DNA of 49,478 nucleotides from Bacillota bacterium (GTDB taxonomy: Bacteria > Bacillota > Clostridia > Lachnospirales > Anaerotignaceae): positions 1 to 49,478 of the forward strand of contig JAAVYN010000037.1 in the NCBI GenBank assembly GCA_022791155.1. The letters run 5' to 3'. This document shows positions 8,276-16,518 of this stretch, in pieces. A program made the position numbers and the translations under genes. The notes under the pieces were generated by a model, which was not told where the DNA came from, searched no databases, and saw only the letters and a program-made list of their open reading frames with translations. How positions within the stretch are numbered: position 1 is the stretch's first letter; the number at the start of each line of letters is the position of its first letter.

Positions 8276-8986
8276 TCATTTTTCCTCCAGTAAATATCTG
8301 ACAACCTCTGCCGCCATAAGCATTCCCGCCACGGGCGGCACAAAAGAAACGCTTCCAACAGCGGGCCTCTTTCCATCTTTGATTCTTTCGCCGTCATCAT
8401 GGCTTTTGGCCGGCGCTTCCTCTGAATATACAACTCTAAGCGATTCCACTCCCCGCGCTTTAAGCTCCTTTCGCATGACCTTTGCAAGGGGACAGACAGA
8501 TGTTTTGTATATATCGCTCACTTTCAGCATGTCTGGCCTCAGCTTGCCGCCTGTTCCCATGGAGCTTATGACGGGAACGCCACATTTTCGTGCTTCCATT
8601 ATGATTTGTATTTTGCCGCTAACAGTGTCTATGGCGTCAACAACAAAACTGTCTTTTTCGCTTATTATACCATTTTCTGGCGGAATGTAAAACACATTAT
8701 GTATCTCAACCTCACAGGAAGGATTTATGGAGGCTATGCGTTCTTTCATGACGTCGGTTTTCAAGCGGCCAACCGTGAGTTTTGAAGCAATTATTTGCCT
8801 GTTTATGTTTGACACGCTGACAACATCGTTGTCAACAATCACAATGTTCCCCACGCCGCTTCTTGCCAAAGCTTCACAAACATAGCCTCCCACGCCGCCA
8901 ATGCCAAATATGACAACGCGGCTTTTGGCAAGTTTTTCCATTCCTTCCTTCCCAACAAGCATTTCTGTTCTCACAAATTCTTCCAT
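8276..8986 (-). CDS. tcdA: tRNA threonylcarbamoyladenosine dehydratase (ThiF/E1-like)
   Basis: TcdA (CsdL) uses ATP to dehydrate t6A37 of tRNA to cyclic t6A. The 236-residue protein has the E1-like nucleotide-binding motif GIGGVGG (28-34) and the Arg finger NINRQ. It also has DAIDTVSGK, SSMGTGGKLRPDMLKVSDIYKT and VYSEEAPAK, which match TcdA rather than ThiF or MoeB. The ATG at 8986 is chosen because GGGAGG lies 7 nt upstream; the 23 residues of the longer frame look non-coding. It is cotranscribed with the downstream RseC-like gene. Confidence 0.87.
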   Translation of the reverse strand: MEEFVRTEMLVGKEGMEKLAKSRVVIFGIGGVGGYVCEALARSGVGNIVIVDNDVVSVSNINRQIIASKLTVGRLKTDVMKERIASINPSCEVEIHNVFYIPPENGIISEKDSFVVDAIDTVSGKIQIIMEARKCGVPVISSMGTGGKLRPDMLKVSDIYKTSVCPLAKVMRKELKARGVESLRVVYSEEAPAKSHDDGERIKDGKRPAVGSVSFVPPVAGMLMAAEVVRYLLEEK

Positions 8987-9076
8987 AATGCCTCCCGGCA
9001 AATGCCGCATTTTCGAAACATTCAAATTTTCTGTGTGAAAAAGGCCGTGCCACACAGGCGCGGAAAAAAGCTTTCA

Positions 9077-10237
9077 TCAGTGGGACTGCAAGCCTCTTTC
9101 CTCATTTTTCCTTTTTTCATAATATCTGTCAACATTTATCTTTATGAGCGAAGTGACAGGAACAGCAAAAACCATTCCCCAAAGCCCAAACAAACTTCCA
9201 AACACACTGAGCGAAAGTATCACAAGCGCGGGGTGAAGCTGCACGTTTTTCCCCACAACCTTTGGCACAATTATGAGGCTGTCCACCTGCTGAAGCACAA
9301 TGACAATTGCGGCCGCATAAACAGCTTTGATCGGGTTGCCGCTCAAAAGCCCAACAAGCACAGAAAGAACAAACGCAACAACCGCCCCAACATATGGTAT
9401 CAAATTTGAAAACCCCGATATAAGCCCAATCACAACTGCATACTTTATGCCCGCGGCCTCAAAACATATTATGATCAGCAAGGCCATTATAAGCGCGTCT
9501 GTGACCTGCCCGACAACATAGCCTCTGAAAACCTTGTTCACATCGGCAAAAAAGCGGCCCACAGGCTCACGAATTCTTTTTGGCATGAACGTCATTGCAG
9601 TGTCCTTGACTCTAAAAATCATTCTGTCCTTTTCCACAAGAAAATAGAATGCTATCACAAGCCCTATAACCAGCTTCAGCGCCATTTTGCCCACAGATGA
9701 CATTGATGACGCAAAACTCACAACCATGCCTTTGGCCGATTGTGTCACTCTGACTATCATTGTGTTTATAAAACCATTTATGCCGCTCAAAACACCCATT
9801 CGGCTGAGCTGACGCTGTATGGAGAAAAGAGTTTGGCTTATCTCTTCAATGTAGCCATTAAGCGCCGAACTCAGCTGGCTTATGTCAGCCGCGCCCAAAC
9901 TTTTCACAGACGTTGTTATTATGACGGCAACAACGCCAAATATGGTGATGTAGGCAAGTGTTGTGCCGGCTTTTCTTGTTTTGAACTCACGGGCCGACTG
10001 TTTTCTGCCAAAACGCTTTTGATAGAACGAAACAAGCGGATCAAACAAAAAAGAAGCCGCAACTGCTATCATAAGCGGTGAAAACACCGAAACTATGAAC
10101 CCCAGTCCCCCTGCAAACGCCGCCATTATGCTTTTAAGCCTTGCCATAAGCATTATCGCAACAAACACAGCCACTGCTGTGACCACAACATGAAAGGATA
10201 TTTTAAGATAGTTTTCATCCCACGGCAGTTTCATCAA
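9077..10237 (-). CDS. AI-2E family transporter (PerM/YtvI type)
   Basis: A 386-residue polytopic membrane protein with the hydrophobic pattern of the AI-2E exporter superfamily. Paired N-terminal helices (AVAVFVAIMLMARL, FIVSVFSPLMIAVAASFLF) are followed by a soluble middle section. The C-terminal core contains GLISGFSNLIPYVGAVVAF and LHPALVILSLSVFGSLFGLWG, both characteristic of the family. Substrates differ widely among members (autoinducer-2, Na+/H+), so no specific cargo is assigned. It lies 10 bp after the pepD-type gene on the same strand. Confidence 0.85.
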   Translation of the reverse strand: MMKLPWDENYLKISFHVVVTAVAVFVAIMLMARLKSIMAAFAGGLGFIVSVFSPLMIAVAASFLFDPLVSFYQKRFGRKQSAREFKTRKAGTTLAYITIFGVVAVIITTSVKSLGAADISQLSSALNGYIEEISQTLFSIQRQLSRMGVLSGINGFINTMIVRVTQSAKGMVVSFASSMSSVGKMALKLVIGLVIAFYFLVEKDRMIFRVKDTAMTFMPKRIREPVGRFFADVNKVFRGYVVGQVTDALIMALLIIICFEAAGIKYAVVIGLISGFSNLIPYVGAVVAFVLSVLVGLLSGNPIKAVYAAAIVIVLQQVDSLIIVPKVVGKNVQLHPALVILSLSVFGSLFGLWGMVFAVPVTSLIKINVDRYYEKRKNEERGLQSH

Positions 10238-10247
10238 ACACCTCGTT

Positions 10248-11699
10248 TTATTTCAAATTTTTCAGCGTCTCTTTCAAATATTTCCATGTTCGTTCTGCTG
10301 AACTGATTGAAAGCCTTTCCATTGGTGTGTGAGCGTTTTCTATGTCAGGGCCAATTGACACCATGTCAAGCCCCTTTATTTTTTCTCCCAATATGCCGCA
10401 TTCAAGCCCTGCATGTATGGCATCAATTTTGGCGTCTTTCCCAAAAAGAAATTTATATGTTTTTGCCATAATCTCTCTCAGCTCGCTGTTTGGGTTATAT
10501 TCCCATGCGGGATATTCGCCATGAGTTTCAATGGCTCCGCCAACAAGGAAGGCCATTTCCCTCAGCTCGCTTTCGATGAGCGACTTTCTTATGCCGCTTG
10601 AGCTTCTCAATGCGCATGTGAGCAAAACACCACTGCTGTCGGTGCGCATGATTCCCAGGTTGTTGGAGCTTTCAACAAGCCCCTCAATGTCAGCGCTCAT
10701 CGTTCTTACGCCGCATGGCACAAGCGTTATGGCCGCAACAACTTTTTTGAGCGAACTTTCGGCAAACACTTTTTGGGGAAGCTTTTCAACAAAAAGCGTT
10801 TCAACGGTTATGCCGTCGTCAACCCCTCTATATTCCCTATCACACAAGGCAGAAAATGAAGCACAAAGCTCATCAAGCCTGTTTTCAAGCCCGCGGCCTA
10901 TGACAGCTGTTGCCCAGCTTTCACGCGGAATGGCATTGTCCATGTTCCCGCCTTCCAATTCGCCAAAGCTTATGTCCATTTTGTCTTTCAAAAATTTCAC
11001 AAGCCGGCCCATGAGCTTGTTGGCATTGGCCCTTTGCAGATGAATGTCCGCTCCTGAATGCCCGCCTTTAAGCCCTTTTATTGTTATTTTGGCGGCCACG
11101 CCGTCTTTTGCACATTCCCATTCCACAGGGATTTTCACCGAAGCCCTCATTCCCCCTGCACAGCACGAAAGAATGTGGCCCTCCTCCTCACTGTCAATGT
11201 TTATGAGCCGCTTTCCGCTCAATTTTGAAGTGTCCAGCGCCCGCGCGCCGCTCATGCCCGATTCCTCATCAGCGGTGAACACAGCCTCCAAAGGCGGGTG
11301 AGCAATGTCATGGCTTTTGAGAATTGCCAGCATATATGCCACAGCTATGCCATTGTCAGCTCCAAGGGTTGTTTTTGAAGCTGAAACATATTCATCATTC
11401 ACAACAAGCTTTATGCCATCTTTCATAAAGTCATGAACTGTTTCGGCGTCTTTTTCGCAAACCATGTCAATGTGTCCCTGAAGCATCACCGTTGGCGAAT
11501 TTTCATAGCCCTCTGTCCCTTCTTTTTTAATGATCACATTGCACGCCTCATCTTGATATACAGACAGTCCGGCGCTTCTTCCTTCATTTGCAATGAAATC
11601 GCTCACGGCTTTTTCGTTGCCGCTTCCGCGCGGAATTCCGCTTATCTTTTCAAATATGTCAAAAACTTCTTTTGGTTCAACACCTGACAATACGCTCAT
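10248..11699 (-). CDS. pepD: Aminoacyl-histidine dipeptidase (M20 family, PepD type)
   Basis: A cytosolic dinuclear-zinc dipeptidase of the M20C type, 483 residues, close to the family norm. Metal-site motifs are visible: GHIDMVCEKD (first ligand His and flanking Asp), LGADNGIAVAY (bridging Asp) and FTADEESGMSGA (catalytic Glu pair). Late glycine/histidine motifs include AIHAGLECGI. The ATG at 11699 follows GGAGGG; an upstream GTG would add two residues. The protein probably cleaves Xaa-His and other dipeptides, which suits peptide or amino-acid fermentation. The AI-2E family gene follows directly. Confidence 0.9.
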   Translation of the reverse strand: MSVLSGVEPKEVFDIFEKISGIPRGSGNEKAVSDFIANEGRSAGLSVYQDEACNVIIKKEGTEGYENSPTVMLQGHIDMVCEKDAETVHDFMKDGIKLVVNDEYVSASKTTLGADNGIAVAYMLAILKSHDIAHPPLEAVFTADEESGMSGARALDTSKLSGKRLINIDSEEEGHILSCCAGGMRASVKIPVEWECAKDGVAAKITIKGLKGGHSGADIHLQRANANKLMGRLVKFLKDKMDISFGELEGGNMDNAIPRESWATAVIGRGLENRLDELCASFSALCDREYRGVDDGITVETLFVEKLPQKVFAESSLKKVVAAITLVPCGVRTMSADIEGLVESSNNLGIMRTDSSGVLLTCALRSSSGIRKSLIESELREMAFLVGGAIETHGEYPAWEYNPNSELREIMAKTYKFLFGKDAKIDAIHAGLECGILGEKIKGLDMVSIGPDIENAHTPMERLSISSAERTWKYLKETLKNLK

Positions 11700-11762
11700 A
11701 CACACCCTCCATGTTTATTATATTATCCACAGCCGCTTCAAATATTCCAAAAACACAAAATG

Positions 11763-13121
11763 TCAGTTTTTAAAACTGTGTATAGGAGCCGGTATTCTTC
11801 CGCCTCTGTTTATGAAGCTCTCGCAGCTGAAGGAATTCACAGGCATGATTGGCGCATAGCCAAGAAGGCCGCCAAACTCCACAATTTCTCCAACGCCCTT
11901 GCCTATGACAGGAATCACTCTCACAGCCGTTGTTTTGTTGTTAATCATTCCAATGGCGGCTTCATCAGCAATTATTCCAGAAATTGTTGAAGCCGGCGTG
12001 TCGCCTGGTATGGCAATCATGTCAAGGCCAACGGAGCAAACGCATGTCATTGCCTCAAGCTTTTCAAGTGTGAGCGCCCCCATTTTTGCCGCCTCAATCA
12101 TGCCATTGTCCTCGCTCACAGGGATGAACGCCCCGCTGAGGCCGCCAACATAGCTGCTGGCCATGACGCCGCCTTTTTTGACATTGTCATTCAATATGGC
12201 AAGCGCCGCTGTTGTTCCCGGCGCCCCGGCCTCCTGAAGGCCCATTTGCTGAAATATCTCTGCAATGCTGTCGCCAATGGCCGGCGTTGGCGCCAATGAA
12301 AGATCTATTATGCCAAAAGGCACTTCAAGGCGCTTTGAAGCCTCCTGAGCCACAAGTTGTCCGGCCCTTGTGATTTTGAATGCAGTTTTTTTGATTGTTT
12401 CACAAAGTGTTTCAAAATCGGCGCCACGGCACTGCTCAAGAGCTTTTTTAACAACGCCCGGGCCGCTCACGCCAACGTTTATGACGCAGTCTTTTTCGCC
12501 AACGCCATGGAACGCTCCTGCCATGAATGGGTTGTCTTCAACGGCATTGCAAAACACAACAAATTTGGCGCAGCCCAAACAGCCATTGTCCTTTGACAAG
12601 TGTGCTGTCTCAAGTATAATTTCGCCCATTCGCTTCACCGAATCCATGTCAATGCCATTGCGTGAAGTGCCTATGTTCACGCTGGAACACACAATGTCTG
12701 TTTCAGCGAGCGCCTGTGGAATTGAATTTATAAGCGTTGTGTCACTTTTTGTGCAGCCCTTGTGCACAAGCGCTGAAAAACCGCCTATAAAATTGACACC
12801 AACGTCTTTGGCGGCTCTGTCCAAAGTTTTTGCCACGCTCACATAGCTGTCAGCCTCGCAGCCCGCCGCCGCTATGGCTATTGGCGTAACAGATATGCGT
12901 TTGTTGACAATTGGAATGCCAAGCTCTTTTTCAAGCTCCTCTCCAACTTTCACAATGTTTTTGGCTTTTTTTGTTATTTTGTCATATATTTTTTCATTGA
13001 ACCTGTCCAAACTGCTGTCAGCGCAGTCCAAAAGGCTTATGCCCATTGTTATCGTTCGCACGTCCAGCTTTGCTTCTTGTATCATAGTGTTTGTTTCGAT
13101 AATTTCACGTTTTGAAATCAT
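11763..13121 (-). CDS. PFL family protein (UPF0210)
   Basis: A 452-residue protein of the UPF0210 (DUF711) family, which shares the glycyl-radical/PFL-like barrel but has no assigned reaction. Conserved segments visible are [55 protein letters not shown] and [43 protein letters not shown]. The ATG at 13121 is set by GGAGG directly upstream; 13 further upstream residues are unsupported. It lies just downstream of an ACT-domain gene, the usual partner for this family, suggesting an amino-acid-responsive function. Confidence 0.93.
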   Translation of the reverse strand: MISKREIIETNTMIQEAKLDVRTITMGISLLDCADSSLDRFNEKIYDKITKKAKNIVKVGEELEKELGIPIVNKRISVTPIAIAAAGCEADSYVSVAKTLDRAAKDVGVNFIGGFSALVHKGCTKSDTTLINSIPQALAETDIVCSSVNIGTSRNGIDMDSVKRMGEIILETAHLSKDNGCLGCAKFVVFCNAVEDNPFMAGAFHGVGEKDCVINVGVSGPGVVKKALEQCRGADFETLCETIKKTAFKITRAGQLVAQEASKRLEVPFGIIDLSLAPTPAIGDSIAEIFQQMGLQEAGAPGTTAALAILNDNVKKGGVMASSYVGGLSGAFIPVSEDNGMIEAAKMGALTLEKLEAMTCVCSVGLDMIAIPGDTPASTISGIIADEAAIGMINNKTTAVRVIPVIGKGVGEIVEFGGLLGYAPIMPVNSFSCESFINRGGRIPAPIHSFKN

Positions 13122-13217
13122 ATTTTTCCTCCCGAACATGGCAAGTTCCAATCTGGCCAAAAATCAGCCATTCTTGGCACGTGGCATTTTTTAGTGTCCA
13201 AACACTTCAAACATAAA

Positions 13218-13487
13218 TTATATTCTGTGCATAATGTCAAAAATGTCTTCTCTTTGCAGTTTGATCTCAACGCCTATGTCTTTTCCAAGCTCCTCAAGTC
13301 CGCGATAAACATCATCAAACGCTGTTGTTGAACCGCTCATGTCAACAATCATCATCATGTTGAAAAAGCCTTGAACAATTGTTTGAGAAATGTCAAGTAT
13401 GTTTATCCCTCTGTCCGAAAGAAAAACGCACACCTTTGCTATTATTCCAACTTTGTCTTTGCCAAGAACAGTTATAATGCCTTTCAT
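13218..13487 (-). CDS. ACT domain-containing protein (UPF0237)
   Basis: A single ACT domain (89 residues; MKGIITVLGKDKVGIIAKVCVFLSD..., IVQGFFNMMMIVDMS). ACT domains bind amino acids and control partner enzymes. The ATG at 13487 has GGAGG upstream. The gene pair UPF0237-UPF0210 is widespread in Firmicutes; whether the ACT protein regulates its partner is unknown. Confidence 0.93.
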   Translation of the reverse strand: MKGIITVLGKDKVGIIAKVCVFLSDRGINILDISQTIVQGFFNMMMIVDMSGSTTAFDDVYRGLEELGKDIGVEIKLQREDIFDIMHRI

Positions 13488-13725
13488 AATTTTTCCTCCA
13501 ATAATAAAGTTGTGTATATATAAAGTTCGCCTTAAATTTATATTATACATAATGTTCATTGCCTTATCAACAGCAAATTGCCATAAAAAAGAACTGTCCA
13601 AATGAGTTTTTGGCCTGTTTGAAGCATGCTTGCCACAACACATGTGGAACAACGTGTTTTTGGCTGTCAGTTTTTCCAAAGCAAAAAGCCCGGCCAAAAC
13701 ACACAGTTTCAGCGGGGCTTTCTCA

Positions 13726-13798
13726 TGCACCTTACTGGGATCGAACCAGCGGCCTTTCGGTTCGGAGCCGAACGCTCTATCCACTGAGCTAAAGGTGC
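13726..13798 (-). tRNA. tRNA-Arg (anticodon CCG)
   Basis: A 73-nt cloverleaf. The acceptor GCACCTT/AAGGTGC has discriminator A. The D arm is GCTC...GAGC, and the anticodon stem TTCGG/CCGAA encloses loop CTCCGAA, giving CCG. The T arm is GCTGG-TTCGATC-CCAGT. The 3' CCA is not encoded. Confidence 0.96.
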
Positions 13799-13993
13799 AC
13801 ACTTAATATATTTTAACATCTCTTGCCAGATACGTCAAATAAAATTCTTCATATTCATTTGGCAATTCCAATCCAATTTGACACAATCATAAACGTCAAT
13901 TTCTTCTGTCACACAAAAACACATTCAAGACAGCATATCATTTCACCAAAATTCAAAAATTTCAATTTTATTCCAAATGTTGTAAATTTTGTG

Positions 13994-14022
13994 TTGACAA
14001 GCAGCCGCCTTTTTGCTATTAT
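13994..14022 (+). promoter_or_regulatory. Strong sigma-A promoter of tRNA-Phe
   Basis: TTGACA (13994-13999), 17-nt spacer, TATTAT (14017-14022), about 55 bp before the tRNA 5' end. Read-through may also supply the ridA gene downstream. Confidence 0.8.
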
Positions 14023-14077
14023 AAGTAGGCAGTAAATTGGCATTTGAACATTTTGGTTTTTGTTTCGATATTTTTTC

Positions 14078-14150
<73 letters not shown>

Positions 14151-14280
14151 TTTTGTTTTAACGGTACGGATTTTGTTTGTGCCGTTTTTGTCATGTATTA
14201 ACTTCAATATATCAAGCTTATCAAATCCGCTGAACACGGTTAAAAATAATCCTATTTTATCAACGAAAGGAGTCTTTCAA

Positions 14281-14661
14281 ATGTTGAAATTCACAAGCAC
14301 TGACAAAGCACCGGCTGCTATAGGCCCATATTCACAGGCTGTCGCTGTGAACGGATTTTTGTTCACTTCGGGACAGGTTGCCCTCATGCCTGGAACAGGC
14401 GAAATTGTTGGAACAACAATTGAGGAACAGGCCGAAAGAGTTATGCAAAGCCTCAAAGCCATACTTGAGGAAAACGGAATCGGTTTTGAAAATGTTGTCA
14501 AAACAACTTGCTTCCTTGCCGACATGAACGACTTTGCTGCTTTCAACGAAATTTATGGAAAATATTTTGTCAGCAAACCAGCGCGTTCATGTGTTGCTGT
14601 TAAACAGCTTCCAAAAAATCTTCTTTGCGAGGTTGAAGTTATAGCTGTTCTTGAAAAATAA
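14281..14661 (+). CDS. ridA: RidA family reactive enamine/imine deaminase
   Basis: A 126-residue YjgF/YER057c/UK114 protein, forming trimers in the family. RidA hydrolyses reactive 2-aminoacrylate-type imines released by PLP enzymes. The signature is present: AIGPYSQAV near the start, FTSGQVAL, and PARSCVAVKQLPKNLLCEVEVIA with the substrate-binding Arg. The ATG at 14281 follows AAAGGAG. It stands alone between tRNA-Phe and a terminator. Confidence 0.95.
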   Translation: MLKFTSTDKAPAAIGPYSQAVAVNGFLFTSGQVALMPGTGEIVGTTIEEQAERVMQSLKAILEENGIGFENVVKTTCFLADMNDFAAFNEIYGKYFVSKPARSCVAVKQLPKNLLCEVEVIAVLEK

Positions 14662-14685
14662 CACGCTCATTCACAATTGAACCAC

Positions 14686-14721
14686 AAACGGCTTCCAAAC
14701 CATTTGGCAAGCCGTTTTTTT
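14686..14721 (+). terminator. Intrinsic terminator of ridA
   Basis: AAACGGCTT (14686-14694) pairs with AAGCCGTTT (14709-14717), extended internally by CCAAA/TTTGG, followed by a T-run. Confidence 0.9.
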
Positions 14722-14907
14722 CATGCCAAAATCATTCAAAAACAAAATGTGTTCCCAAAATTTATATATATGCTTAACTATATGACACAGCCTTCGCCGC
14801 TGACCAACAAAATTCAGCCGCATGAACGCCCTCTTTTAACATATTTTTCTTCAAAATCATACACATTTCACACGCTCAAAGACTATAATAATTTGGAGGT
14901 GCTTTTC

Positions 14908-15282
14908 ATGCATGAAAAAGCTTTTGAATATTATAGAAAAGGAGAAGGATGTTCAAGGAGCATACTTCTTGCAGCCATGGACAAGTATGGAAATTTTGAT
15001 GACTCCGTTTTGAAATGCGCCACCGCAATAACAGGCGGCTTTGGGATAGGCAGTTTTTGCAGTGCACTTGTTGCAGGAATAATGGTCATAGGTCTGTTTT
15101 TTGATGAATATGAAGCTGAAAAAAAGCGGATTTTGCTTATGAGTGAATTTCAATGCCGCTTTTCATCAGTCAACTGCGGCTGCATAATGAAAAACAGAAG
15201 CGAATGTGAAGACGTTTTGGAGTTTATATGCTGCTGGCTTGACAGAAACATCAGCGAAAATTTGGGCCGGGCTGAAGCATGA
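14908..15282 (+). CDS. C_GCAxxG_C_C family small protein
   Basis: A 124-residue Cys-rich protein. The segment GGFGIGSFCSALVAGIMVIG and the spaced cysteines (CSRSILLA early; CQ/FSSVNCGCIM late) resemble the C_GCAxxG_C_C family, thought to be redox-active and often next to oxidoreductases. No biochemical role is established. The ATG at 14908 is preceded by GGAGGTG, which excludes the longer frame that runs through the ridA terminator. The neighbouring bacteriohemerythrin suggests an oxygen- or redox-related context (inference). Confidence 0.8.
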   Translation: MHEKAFEYYRKGEGCSRSILLAAMDKYGNFDDSVLKCATAITGGFGIGSFCSALVAGIMVIGLFFDEYEAEKKRILLMSEFQCRFSSVNCGCIMKNRSECEDVLEFICCWLDRNISENLGRAEA

Positions 15283-15303
15283 GCATTGCAGTCATTAATT
15301 GTG

Positions 15304-15332
15304 TTGACGAAAAATGGTTTTAGGGCTATACT
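15304..15332 (+). promoter_or_regulatory. Sigma-A promoter of the hemerythrin gene
   Basis: TTGACG (15304-15309), 17-nt spacer and TATACT (15327-15332), 44 bp before the ATG. Confidence 0.7.
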
Positions 15333-15376
15333 GTATATCAATTCCAAATGAATTTTTATGAAAGGATGATTTACAT

Positions 15377-15781
15377 ATGGCCTATCAGTTTACACCGGAT
15401 CTGGAAACAAAAAATTCCCTCATAGACAGTGAACACAAACAGCTTATAAACGCTATTAACAATCTTTTGGAAGCGTGTTCAAAGGGCCAGGGAAGGTCAT
15501 CAATGTCGCAGACAGCGAAATTTTTGTATGATTATACGGCTAAACATTTTTCGGATGAGGAGAAACTTCAGCTTCAATATAAATATCCAGACTATCAAAA
15601 CCACAAGCGCTATCATGAGCAGTTTAAGAAGGTTGTGGCCGACATTGTGAAAAAATTGGAACAGCATGGCCCAACGATAGCTCTTGTAAGCGAGATAAAC
15701 ACAGCCCTTGCCGGCTGGCTTATAAACCACATCAAAAAGGAAGACAAAAAACTGGCGGCCCATATCCGCGGTGAAAAATAA
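15377..15781 (+). CDS. Bacteriohemerythrin
   Basis: A 134-residue four-helix di-iron protein that binds O2 in characterised relatives. Iron-ligand motifs appear in order: DSEHKQL, AKHFSDEE, HKRYHEQF and INHIKKEDKKL, covering the five His and two acidic ligands. It is a free-standing single domain rather than part of a chemoreceptor. It has its own promoter and terminator. In an anaerobe it may scavenge or sense O2 (inference). Confidence 0.93.
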   Translation: MAYQFTPDLETKNSLIDSEHKQLINAINNLLEACSKGQGRSSMSQTAKFLYDYTAKHFSDEEKLQLQYKYPDYQNHKRYHEQFKKVVADIVKKLEQHGPTIALVSEINTALAGWLINHIKKEDKKLAAHIRGEK

Positions 15782-15790
15782 CAGCTGTCA

Positions 15791-15842
15791 AAAGCCGCCG
15801 CCCAGCATTATACAAACGCTGTGGCGGCGGCTTTGATTTTTT
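15791..15842 (+). terminator. Intrinsic terminator of the hemerythrin gene
   Basis: AAAGCCGCCGCC (15791-15802) pairs with GGCGGCGGCTTT (15823-15834), extended by CAGC/GCTG, with T-rich tail. Confidence 0.88.
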
Positions 15843-15937
15843 CGCAAACACTGTTTTGCAGTCAAACTCGCTTTCAATGCAAAACAACAGCCTTGGTCAA
15901 AAACGAATTTGCCGCAAATCTGCAAAAATGCTTGTCG

Positions 15938-16345
15938 TCAGGCTTTTGCTTTTTCAAGACACTTTTCAATTGCCGAAAGTATGACGTTGCTGCTCACGCT
16001 GTCATCTTCAAGTGACTGTGCGCTTTGGCTTTTGACAACTCTTTGGCCTATCAACTCTGCCGTTTCGTCAATGTGAGGATAGAAAACGGGAATGGTTTCA
16101 CTGCTATGTATCAGTTCAACGGATTTTATTTCCATTTCATCAACTTCAACGGCCATTGTGATGCTTCCGTTTTCAAAGGCCACATCAGTTGTATACACCC
16201 CCGGAACATATATGGCCGTGCTAACTGATGCCTTGCCAACGGCAAAATATATGACGGCCAGTATAATCATCACTCCAAGAATCGCAAACAGCGACGTTTT
16301 AAGAAGTTCTCTGAGTTTTATCACCATGAATTTGTTCCCCGGCAT
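15938..16345 (-). CDS. Membrane-anchored FMN-binding-domain-like protein
   Basis: A 135-residue protein with one N-terminal membrane helix (about 18-36) and an extracytoplasmic domain. The domain resembles FMN_bind (RnfG/NqrC type): IYVPGVYTTDVAFENGSITMAVEVDEMEIKSVEL and a tail SAIEKCLEKAKA. The canonical SGAT(x)TS flavin-phosphate motif reads VSSNVILS (117-124), so the Thr that would carry FMN is V121. Covalent flavinylation is therefore unlikely. The ATG at 16345 has AGGGGG upstream. It is divergent from addB. The function is unknown and assignment to the fold rests on pattern only. Confidence 0.55.
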   Translation of the reverse strand: MPGNKFMVIKLRELLKTSLFAILGVMIILAVIYFAVGKASVSTAIYVPGVYTTDVAFENGSITMAVEVDEMEIKSVELIHSSETIPVFYPHIDETAELIGQRVVKSQSAQSLEDDSVSSNVILSAIEKCLEKAKA

Positions 16346-16518
16346 AGTAATCCCCCTAAAAGATAATCTGTTATATTTTATTTTCTGCAATGCTGTTTTA
16401 TGCTTGGGACACATTAATTTTTGAGCATATGTCTGAACAACTGTCTTTTTTGAAATGACACAGCAATATATCAGTTCCATTTTTGTCAAGAATTCAGCAC
16501 AAACAAGGAGGTGTGTCC

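Noticed and set aside
14677..14907. N-terminal extension of the C_GCAxxG protein
   Set aside because: It crosses the ridA terminator and lacks a ribosome binding site; GGAGGTG supports the ATG at 14908.
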